This document shows positions 1-4,858 of a DNA stretch of 5,337 nucleotides, in pieces. Source of the DNA: Flavobacteriales bacterium UBA972 (GTDB taxonomy: Bacteria; Bacteroidota; Bacteroidia; Flavobacteriales; Schleiferiaceae); assembly GCA_002292855.1 (NCBI GenBank), contig DBBY01000023.1, positions 22,862 to 28,198 on the forward strand, written 5' to 3'. Made by a program: the position numbers and the translations under genes. Positions within the stretch are counted from its first letter, which is position 1, and each line of letters begins with the position of its first letter. The notes beneath the pieces are model-generated. The model saw nothing but the letters and a program-made list of their open reading frames with translations, did no database searches and was not told where the DNA came from.

Positions 1-1022
1 CCCAAAACCATGGGCCGCTCGCTGCGTCCGGCCGCAAACGACTGCTGGTAGTAGCCATAGGCCCTGTCCTCCTCGTCCCATTGCTGTGCCAGCTCCCCGA
101 GTGAAAAATAAATCCGGTCCGCAAAATCTGCATTCTTAGGCTCCCGCAGCAGCTCGTGCAGCTCCTGAAACAACTTCTTCGGATTCACTCCGCCGCCATT
201 GAGGCTGCGGCGCAGCTGGGCCTCGAGCAGCATCGCGTAATCCCTGGGCTGCGCCTTCAAACAAGCCTCATACATGGGGCGCGCACGATCCGGCTCCGAG
301 GCTTTCTCAAACAGCTGGGCCGCCAAAAAAGCATAGCGCGCCTCGAGGTCTGCCCTCGGAGCCGAAGCCGAAGCACTCGAAGCCTCCTGCGCCGCCCCAA
401 GCCAGTCCTGGCCCGCAATAGCCATTCGCGCCTTGATTCGATGCACTCGATAATCCCACTTCTTGGGCACACCCTTGCGCTCCACCTCAAACAAAATCGG
501 CTCTGCCAGAGCGGCATTCCCCTGCCTGGCAAGCAACTCCACGCGCTCCAGCTGGGCCTCAACCTGCTGGTTGGGGTCCTCACTCAAACGCGCTACAATA
601 CTGAATGCCTCCGAGGCCGGAGCGTCCAAGCCCATCAAGAACTGGGCGCGACCCATCAGCAAATAAGCATCAAAAACCGCCGGATTCGCCTGCTTGCCCT
701 TGAACACCATGCTGTGCCCGCGAATGGTCTTGTTGGCCTTCTCTACCGCGCGCTTCGCCTTCTGGTAGGGCGGGCTGTTCAGGGCGGCAGCCGACCAATC
801 GTCCAGCAAAATTAGCTGCGTAAAATCGTCCTTATGCGCCTCACTTAACTCCTTAATAGCCTGATCGTAGGCCACTTGACCATTATAAAGCGGATTAAAT
901 CGCGCCGTGAGCTCGTGGTACTTTTTGTTGAGCCAACGGTCTTTGTCGCGGCTGCAACCCCCAAGGGCAACCGCGGCCAACAAGCCAAAAGCAAGCAATC
1001 GAATTAGATAAATCGGGCGCAT
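1..1022 (-). CDS. sprE: SprE/PorW-like TPR lipoprotein of type IX secretion, 3' end missing
   Basis: Open from an ATG at 1022-1020 to the left edge, giving 340 N-terminal residues without a stop. Residues 1-22 form a lipoprotein signal peptide: arginines early, a Leu/Ala-rich core, and the lipobox L20-G21-G22-C23. The mature protein would be acylated on Cys23 and probably sits in the outer membrane facing the periplasm. Just after it, residues 35-55 carry a YHELTARFNPLYNG-type segment that I recognise from SprE/PorW, a family of roughly 850-900 residues needed for type IX secretion and gliding. P. gingivalis PorW is reported to link the PorK/PorN ring to the Sov translocon. The rest is alpha-helical with TPR-like repeats, e.g. 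AQLFEKA...ARPMYEACLKAQP near residues 265-285. A Ser/Ala-rich linker interrupts the helices near residues 217-226. The gene is divergent from the LytM gene. Lipoprotein and TPR calls are firm; the SprE assignment is from recalled similarity, and the C-terminal half is not visible. Confidence 0.8.
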   Translation of the reverse strand, partial: MRPIYLIRLLAFGLLAAVALGGCSRDKDRWLNKKYHELTARFNPLYNGQVAYDQAIKELSEAHKDDFTQLILLDDWSAAALNSPPYQKAKRAVEKANKTIRGHSMVFKGKQANPAVFDAYLLMGRAQFLMGLDAPASEAFSIVARLSEDPNQQVEAQLERVELLARQGNAALAEPILFEVERKGVPKKWDYRVHRIKARMAIAGQDWLGAAQEASSASASAPRADLEARYAFLAAQLFEKASEPDRARPMYEACLKAQPRDYAMLLEAQLRRSLNGGGVNPKKLFQELHELLREPKNADFADRIYFSLGELAQQWDEEDRAYGYYQQSFAAGRSERPMVL

Positions 1023-1044
1023 GAGGAGTTTAACGTCACAATGC

Positions 1045-1052
1045 CAAAGTTA
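1045..1052 (-). promoter_or_regulatory. Candidate -7 promoter element for the sprE-like gene
   Basis: Read on the minus strand this is TAACTTTG, an exact match to the Bacteroidota -7 consensus TAnnTTTG. It ends 22 bp before the ATG at 1022, which would give a short leader of about 15-18 nt. I found no TTG at the expected 17-23 bp upstream, so the -33 half is missing or diverged. The leader has no Shine-Dalgarno sequence, which is normal in this phylum. Confidence 0.5.
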
Positions 1053-1086
1053 TGACCTTAGCGCGGGCAGCGCTTGGCGTATTCCT

Positions 1087-1094
1087 TACCTTTG
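1087..1094 (+). promoter_or_regulatory. Candidate -7 promoter element for the LytM-GH3 operon
   Basis: TACCTTTG matches the Bacteroidota -7 consensus TAnnTTTG exactly. Only five bases separate it from the preferred GTG start at 1100, so the transcript would begin at or next to the start codon (leaderless or nearly so). No clear -33 TTG lies 17-23 bp upstream. If the upstream ATG at 1052 were the true start, this box would lie inside the coding region, which argues for the GTG. Confidence 0.45.
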
Positions 1095-1099
1095 AAAAT

Positions 1100-1954
1100 G
1101 TGAAAAAGTCCGCTCGTCGCAGCCGCAAAGAGGTTTTTCAGCACTGGCTGTCCAAGTGGCGGCATCGCTACCGTTTGGTGCTGCTCGACGAATCCTCCTT
1201 TGAAGAGCGCTTCTCTATGGTGCTCAACCGGCGCAACGTCTTTTTGTCGGTCGGAGGGTCCGTGCTGTTTTTAATCGTTTCGACGACCTTTTTAATCGCC
1301 TACACCCCCTTGCGGGAGTACATACCCGGCTACTCCAGCACCTCGCTGCGCCGCGATGCCGTGAAGCTCAACGCCGTGACCGACTCGCTGGTTGACCTGG
1401 TCGCCTACCAAGAGGCCTTCATACAGCACATCCAGTTTATGGTGGGCGGATCCCTTCCGCCCGATACCCTGACCAGCGCAGCCAGTCCGCCCGCGGGATG
1501 GTCGGCAGAGCGGCTCAAAACCAGCGAACGCGAACTCAAGCTTCGCCAAGAAGTGGAGGCCCGTGAGGCCGCCGTTACCAAACCCGGCGAAATGGTTCAG
1601 CCCGTGGCCGGCTTGGCCCTGCGAACCGCAAATCCGGCCCAAGGGCGCTATGGCCTAGAAATCGACGCCCTTCGGCCGTCGGACGTGGTAGCCGTTGAAA
1701 ACGGAACCGTCTTGGCCATCGACGGAACCAATTCCCTGGGATACTCCGTAACCCTTCACCACTCCGAAGACCGCGTCAGCCGCTACATCGGCCTAAGTCG
1801 GGTCAAAACCCGCGTTGGATCCGAACTTCGCAAGGGAGAAACCCTTGGTCGCCTCCTGGAGCAAGACCCCGAAAACCCCATCGCGTTTAAAGTTGAAATT
1901 TGGATTCACGGGCGCCCCATCAATGCGGCCGAAGAACTCGGATACCGCAAATAG
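1100..1954 (+). CDS. Single-pass membrane protein with degenerate M23/LytM domain
   Basis: A 284-residue protein from a GTG start. It opens with a basic cytoplasmic segment and a conserved-looking YRLVLLDESSFEER stretch (about 24-37). One membrane helix follows (about 48-68), then the signature TPLREYIPGYSS (69-80). Helical, possibly coiled-coil stretches lie at about 86-113 and 137-158, with a Pro/Ser/Ala-rich linker between. The C-terminal periplasmic domain (about 165-280) has the LytM fold pattern: GRYGLEIDA, then VVAVENGTVLAI, then a late VEIWIHGRPIN. M23 endopeptidases cut peptidoglycan cross-links using zinc held by HxxxD and HxH motifs. Here those positions read R183...E187 and A262-F-K264, so no zinc site is apparent and catalysis is unlikely. 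It could act as a peptidoglycan-binding scaffold or amidase activator, as EnvC/NlpD LytM domains do. The GTG is preferred over an in-frame ATG at 1052 because the basic N-terminus fits relatives and a -7 box lies between the two. GH3 follows after 21 bp. Confidence 0.8.
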   Translation: MKKSARRSRKEVFQHWLSKWRHRYRLVLLDESSFEERFSMVLNRRNVFLSVGGSVLFLIVSTTFLIAYTPLREYIPGYSSTSLRRDAVKLNAVTDSLVDLVAYQEAFIQHIQFMVGGSLPPDTLTSAASPPAGWSAERLKTSERELKLRQEVEAREAAVTKPGEMVQPVAGLALRTANPAQGRYGLEIDALRPSDVVAVENGTVLAIDGTNSLGYSVTLHHSEDRVSRYIGLSRVKTRVGSELRKGETLGRLLEQDPENPIAFKVEIWIHGRPINAAEELGYRK

Positions 1955-1975
1955 TCCACCGTTTCGAACCCCCCT

Positions 1976-3475
1976 ATGCGCAGCTTCAAAGAATTCGCCG
2001 CCGTCCAATGGGCCGCAATTGCCGACCGTCAAACGCGGGCCTGGGCCAGCAAGCCCATTGAAAGCCAGCAGCGCACCCTGGCGCAGCTTATGGCCAAGGC
2101 CTCTGCAACCTCCTTTGGCCAAGACCATCGGTTTAGCGAGGTGCGCAGCCACCAAGACCTCGTGCAGGCAGTGCCCCTGCGCGACTACGAAGCCCTGCGG
2201 CCCTACATCGACCGCGTAGTCGCCGGCGAATCCGACGTGCTTTGGCCCGGCCGGCCGGCCTACTTTGCCAAAACCAGCGGAACCACCTCAGGGGCCAAGT
2301 ACATTCCCCTGACCAAAGAGTCCGTTCCCTACCACATCACCTCGGCGCGCAACGCCCTCTTTGCCCACATGCGCGCCACCGGCAGCAGCAAAATGGTCAA
2401 CGGCAGCATGATCTTTCTGCAGGGCAGTCCCGTGCTCGAAGACAAAAACGGAATCCCTACCGGCCGATTGAGCGGAATTACCGCGCACTTTGTGCCCGCC
2501 TACCTTCAAAAAAACCGCAAACCCTCTTGGGAAGCAAACTGCATCGAAGACTGGGAGGAGAAAATTGAAGCCGTGGTTCGCGAGACCCTGAACGCCCCCA
2601 TGTCGCTCATTTCGGGCATTCCGCCCTGGGTGCAGATGTACTTTGAGCGCCTTCTCGAGGTTAGCGGTAAATCCTCGGTGGGCGAAGTTTTTCCGGACCT
2701 CGAGCTCTTTGTCACGGGCGGAGTCGCCTTTGAGCCCTACCGCGCTCGCTTTGAGGAGCTTTTTGGCCGCAAAGTGCCCATTGTGCAAACCTACCCGGCC
2801 TCCGAGGGCTTTATTGCCTACCAGGACCAGCCCGACAGCCTCGATCTGCTGCTGCTGCTCGACAACGGTATTTACTACGAGTTTGTGCCGGCCGACCGCT
2901 ACTTCGACGAGAATCCGCCCCGCTTAAGCCTTGCCGAGGTGCAGGTTGGCGTCAACTACGCGCTCATCATGCACACCAACGCCGGGCTTTGGGGCTACAG
3001 CATCGGCGACACCGTGGAATTCGTGGGCACCTCGCCCTACCGAATCCGCGTTACCGGCCGCATTAAGCACTTTATTTCGGCATTCGGCGAGCACGTTATC
3101 GGTTCTGAGGTGGAACATGCGCTCGACCAAGCCGTGGCGGCCCAAGGCGGGAAGGTTCGCGAATTCACCGTTGCCCCCCAGGTGAATCCATCCGAGGGCG
3201 GACTCCCCTACCACGAGTGGTTTATTGCCTTTGACCAGGCCCCGTCAGACCTTCAGGCCTTTGCCCTGAGCCTTGACCTTGCCCTGCAAAAGAAAAACAG
3301 CTACTACCACGACCTAATTTCAAGCGGAATCCTTCGGCCCTGTGTGGTCCGCGCCCTGGGCAGCGACTCCTTCATCACCTACATGAGGTCCGTCGGCAAG
3401 TTGGGCGGCCAAAACAAGGTGCCTCGACTAATGAACGACCGTTCGATTGCCGACAAGCTAGCAACCAGCAACTAG
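1976..3475 (+). CDS. GH3 auxin-responsive promoter family protein (acyl-adenylate-forming enzyme)
   Basis: A complete 499-residue member of the GH3 family, close to the usual bacterial length. Plant GH3 enzymes activate a carboxylic acid with ATP as acyl-AMP, then join it to an amino acid; substrates of bacterial members are largely unknown. ATP-binding motifs are in order: TSGTTSG at 100-106 (phosphate-binding loop), YPASEG at 273-278 (adenine pocket), YSIGDTVEF at 341-349 with Asp345 (expected ribose contact), GRIKHFISAFGEHV at 361-374 (hinge into the small C-terminal domain) and KLGGQNKVPRL at 475-485 (C-terminal lysine region). No signal peptide or membrane segment is seen, so it is probably cytoplasmic. 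The ATG at 1976 is the first start after the upstream gene's TAG, lies in the same frame as that gene, and gives an N-terminus that matches the family. It probably shares the LytM promoter. Its stop overlaps a 14-bp tandem duplication. Family is certain; substrate is not known. Confidence 0.93.
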   Translation: MRSFKEFAAVQWAAIADRQTRAWASKPIESQQRTLAQLMAKASATSFGQDHRFSEVRSHQDLVQAVPLRDYEALRPYIDRVVAGESDVLWPGRPAYFAKTSGTTSGAKYIPLTKESVPYHITSARNALFAHMRATGSSKMVNGSMIFLQGSPVLEDKNGIPTGRLSGITAHFVPAYLQKNRKPSWEANCIEDWEEKIEAVVRETLNAPMSLISGIPPWVQMYFERLLEVSGKSSVGEVFPDLELFVTGGVAFEPYRARFEELFGRKVPIVQTYPASEGFIAYQDQPDSLDLLLLLDNGIYYEFVPADRYFDENPPRLSLAEVQVGVNYALIMHTNAGLWGYSIGDTVEFVGTSPYRIRVTGRIKHFISAFGEHVIGSEVEHALDQAVAAQGGKVREFTVAPQVNPSEGGLPYHEWFIAFDQAPSDLQAFALSLDLALQKKNSYYHDLISSGILRPCVVRALGSDSFITYMRSVGKLGGQNKVPRLMNDRSIADKLATSN

Positions 3476-3484
3476 CAACCAGCA
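3458..3484 (+). repeat. 14-bp tandem duplication over the GH3 stop codon
   Basis: The 13-mer CTAGCAACCAGCA occurs at 3458-3470 and again at 3472-3484, giving a repeat of period 14. The first copy is read in frame as Leu-Ala-Thr-Ser; in the second copy the frame is shifted and supplies the TAG stop at 3473-3475. With one unit removed the gene would still end two codons later at another TAG, so the duplication changes only the last residues. It fills most of the gap before the rnhA stop. Confidence 0.85.
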
Positions 3485-3496
3485 GCCATTAGCCCG

Positions 3497-3943
3497 CTAG
3501 GGCTGGTAGCCGTAGTCCTGCTCTGTGGGATTCATCGACGCGGCCACCGCAAGCACATCGCAGCGCTCGTTTTCGGGGTGGCTGCTGTGCCCGCGCACCC
3601 ATTCAAAATGCACTTTATGGCCCTCCATGGCCTTTAGGAGGCGCTTCCATAGGTCGGGGTTCTTGACTTTCGCCCAGCCACGGCGCTTCCAGCCCTCAAT
3701 CCAGCGCTTGTTAAAGGCGTCTACCACGTACTTGCTGTCGCTCACCACGCGCACCGCGCAGCTCGCGTTTAGGGCCTCTAGGCCGACGATTACGGCCATG
3801 AGTTCCATGCGGTTGTTGGTCGTGTGGAAGAATCCGCCGCTCAGTTCTTTCTCGTTGGCGCCGCTGCGCAAAATTGCACCGTAGCCCCCGGGGCCCGGGT
3901 TTCCTTTGGCAGCCCCGTCGGTAAACAAATCTACCGGTACCAT
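3497..3943 (-). CDS. rnhA: Ribonuclease HI
   Basis: A 148-residue ribonuclease HI, the usual size for the single-domain enzyme. It cleaves the RNA strand of RNA:DNA hybrids (R-loops, primer remnants) with two metal ions in the cytoplasm. The active-site set is complete: D9 in LFTDGAAKGNPGPGGYG, E47 in TTNNRMELMA, D69 in VVSDSKYVVD, and D129 in NERCDVLA, with H119 or H122 of the flexible loop GHSSHPENE. The basic Trp-rich handle region KRWIEGWKRRGW (79-90) for hybrid binding is present. The ATG at 3943-3941 is chosen because it puts the first beta strand and D9 at the normal distance. An in-frame upstream extension exists but is only an out-of-frame reading of purN. The start lies inside the end of purN (13-bp overlap), so the two are probably cotranscribed and may be translationally coupled. 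The gene ends tail to tail with GH3. Confidence 0.95.
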   Translation of the reverse strand: MVPVDLFTDGAAKGNPGPGGYGAILRSGANEKELSGGFFHTTNNRMELMAVIVGLEALNASCAVRVVSDSKYVVDAFNKRWIEGWKRRGWAKVKNPDLWKRLLKAMEGHKVHFEWVRGHSSHPENERCDVLAVAASMNPTEQDYGYQP

Positions 3944-4527
3944 CCCTCGGGGAGTTCGGTGGGCAGGGGTTGGCCGAGAAGGTCGGCCGCCACCACGCGA
4001 CCAAAAGCCCAATGCTCTCCCTCCAGAATGCGTGCCGCCAGACTGTCGGCCTGTTCGCCGGGGTGCAAAAGAGTCCGCATTTGAAAGAGAACAGGGCCCT
4101 CGTCGTAGGCTTCGCTGACGCGATGGATGCTCAAGCCCGACTCGCGGCATCCCGCCGCAACTACAGCCTCGTGAATATGGTGTCCGTACATTCCATGACC
4201 GCCAAAAGCCGGGAGCAGCGCGGGGTGTATGTTGTAGCATCGCTCGCCAAAAGCCTCAATCCAAAGGGCGGGAACCGGCTTCAAGTAGCCCGCAAGCACC
4301 AGCGCAGTCGCGTTCATGCCCTGCCAAAGCTCGAGCAGGCGCGCGCAGTCTTCTTGCGGATCAAAGTAGTGAACGGGCACTTTGAGGTCCCGATTCCACA
4401 CTCCAGCGTTTTTTCTGTTGGTCCAAATTCCGACTGCTTCAATGGGGCCATTAGCCCACAAATCCAATAGGGCACTGGCATTGCTGCCGCTTCCGGATGC
4501 AAGAATTACAACTTTTTGAGTTATCAC
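3931..4527 (-). CDS. purN: Phosphoribosylglycinamide formyltransferase
   Basis: A 198-residue GAR transformylase of the folate-dependent type, slightly shorter than the 212 residues of E. coli PurN. It transfers a formyl group from 10-formyltetrahydrofolate to GAR, giving FGAR, the third step of de novo purine synthesis, in the cytoplasm. Visible motifs: ILASGSGSN (8-16) for phosphate binding; LVLAGYLKPV (77-86); catalytic N99 and H101 in YNIHPALLPAFGGHGMYG; and D142 in EAYDEGPVLFQ, completing the Asn-His-Asp triad. The start is a GTG at 4527-4525. An in-frame TAG lies only two codons upstream and no other usual start codon precedes the glycine-rich loop, so the GTG is nearly forced. purN is divergent from acpP and overlaps rnhA at its 3' end, an arrangement I recall from other Bacteroidota. 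Confidence 0.95.
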   Translation of the reverse strand: MITQKVVILASGSGSNASALLDLWANGPIEAVGIWTNRKNAGVWNRDLKVPVHYFDPQEDCARLLELWQGMNATALVLAGYLKPVPALWIEAFGERCYNIHPALLPAFGGHGMYGHHIHEAVVAAGCRESGLSIHRVSEAYDEGPVLFQMRTLLHPGEQADSLAARILEGEHWAFGRVVAADLLGQPLPTELPEGWYR

Positions 4528-4531
4528 AGGC

Positions 4532-4559
4532 TAAAGGTAGGGGGCGAAATGCACCACAA
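4532..4559 (-). promoter_or_regulatory. Candidate promoter for purN-rnhA
   Basis: On the minus strand TACCTTTA (4539-4532) matches the -7 consensus TAnnTTTG at all but the last base. A TTG at 4559-4557 lies 17 bp upstream, inside the 17-23 bp spacing described for Flavobacterium promoters; a TTTG at 4566-4563 is a second option at 23 bp. The -7 box is only four bases from the GTG start, so the message would be leaderless or nearly so. Confidence 0.4.
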
Positions 4560-4574
4560 TTCCAAAGATTGGCT

Positions 4575-4582
4575 TTTCTTTG
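4575..4582 (+). promoter_or_regulatory. Candidate -7 promoter element for acpP-fabF
   Basis: TTTCTTTG followed directly by CACCC resembles the strong Bacteroidota -7 context (TAnnTTTG) with one mismatch, T for A at position 2. Transcription would start near 4587-4589, leaving a leader of about 24 nt. The bases just before the acpP ATG are A/T-rich (CTAAAAAATTAGTT) and lack a Shine-Dalgarno sequence, typical of highly translated genes in this phylum. No -33 TTG is seen at the normal distance. Confidence 0.5.
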
Positions 4583-4611
4583 CACCCACAAATGACTCTA
4601 AAAAATTAGTT

Positions 4612-4848
4612 ATGTCCGACATCGCCTCACGCGTTCACAGCATTATCATAGACAAATTGGGAGTTCCCGCATCAGAAGTCACTTCTGAGGCTTCCTTCAC
4701 TGGCGACCTGGGCGCCGACTCCCTAGACACGGTTGAGCTCATCATGGAGTTCGAGAAGGAATTCGACATCAGCATTCCAGACGACCAAGCCGAGAGCATT
4801 GGCACCGTAGGCCAAGCGATTAGCTACATCGAGGCCGCCAAGGCCTAA
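4612..4848 (+). CDS. acpP: Acyl carrier protein
   Basis: A 78-residue acidic acyl carrier protein, the standard length. It carries growing acyl chains on a 4'-phosphopantetheine arm during type II fatty acid synthesis in the cytoplasm and hands them to FabF, encoded next door. The arm attaches to Ser37 in the perfect DSL motif of GDLGADSLDTVELIMEFE (31-48), the start of recognition helix II. The following EFDISIPDDQAESIGTVGQA matches helix II-III of bacterial ACPs. The ATG at 4612 is chosen because it begins the familiar MSDIASRV N-terminus; in-frame codons extend back to 4516 but would cross the promoter and the start of purN. fabF starts 10 bp after the stop, so the two form an operon. Confidence 0.97.
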   Translation: MSDIASRVHSIIIDKLGVPASEVTSEASFTGDLGADSLDTVELIMEFEKEFDISIPDDQAESIGTVGQAISYIEAAKA

Positions 4849-4858
4849 ATTCCTCTTC

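Noticed and set aside
156..815. Long plus-strand open frame (219 codons) opposite the sprE-like gene
   Set aside because: Its composition (Arg/Leu/Gln-rich, no recognisable motif) is what the antisense of a GC-rich gene gives, and the minus-strand frame has a lipobox and a family-like N-terminus.
1052..1099. Alternative ATG start of the LytM protein giving 16 more residues
   Set aside because: The added hydrophobic stretch does not fit a basic cytoplasmic N-terminus, and a perfect -7 box lies within it. It cannot be fully excluded.
2288..2788. Minus-strand open frame of 166 codons inside the GH3 gene
   Set aside because: It lies wholly opposite a gene with complete GH3 motifs and shows no family signature of its own.
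3476..3515. Possible bidirectional terminator between GH3 and rnhA (CCAGC...GGCTGG, TAGC...GCTA)
   Set aside because: The stems are only 4-5 bp, the loops are poor and there is no T-run on either strand, so it is not supportable as a terminator.
3944..4240. Apparent 99-residue N-terminal extension of ribonuclease HI
   Set aside because: It is an out-of-frame reading of purN, Arg/Gly/Ser/Pro-rich and without domain features; ribonuclease HI is complete from the ATG at 3943.
4562..4572. Small perfect inverted repeat CCAA-AGA-TTGG in the purN/acpP gap
   Set aside because: A 4-bp stem is expected by chance; no known fatty-acid or purine regulator site was recognised.
4516..4611. Upstream extension of the acyl carrier protein by 32 residues
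   Set aside because: It would cross the purN start and the -7-like element, and the protein has its normal length and N-terminus from 4612.
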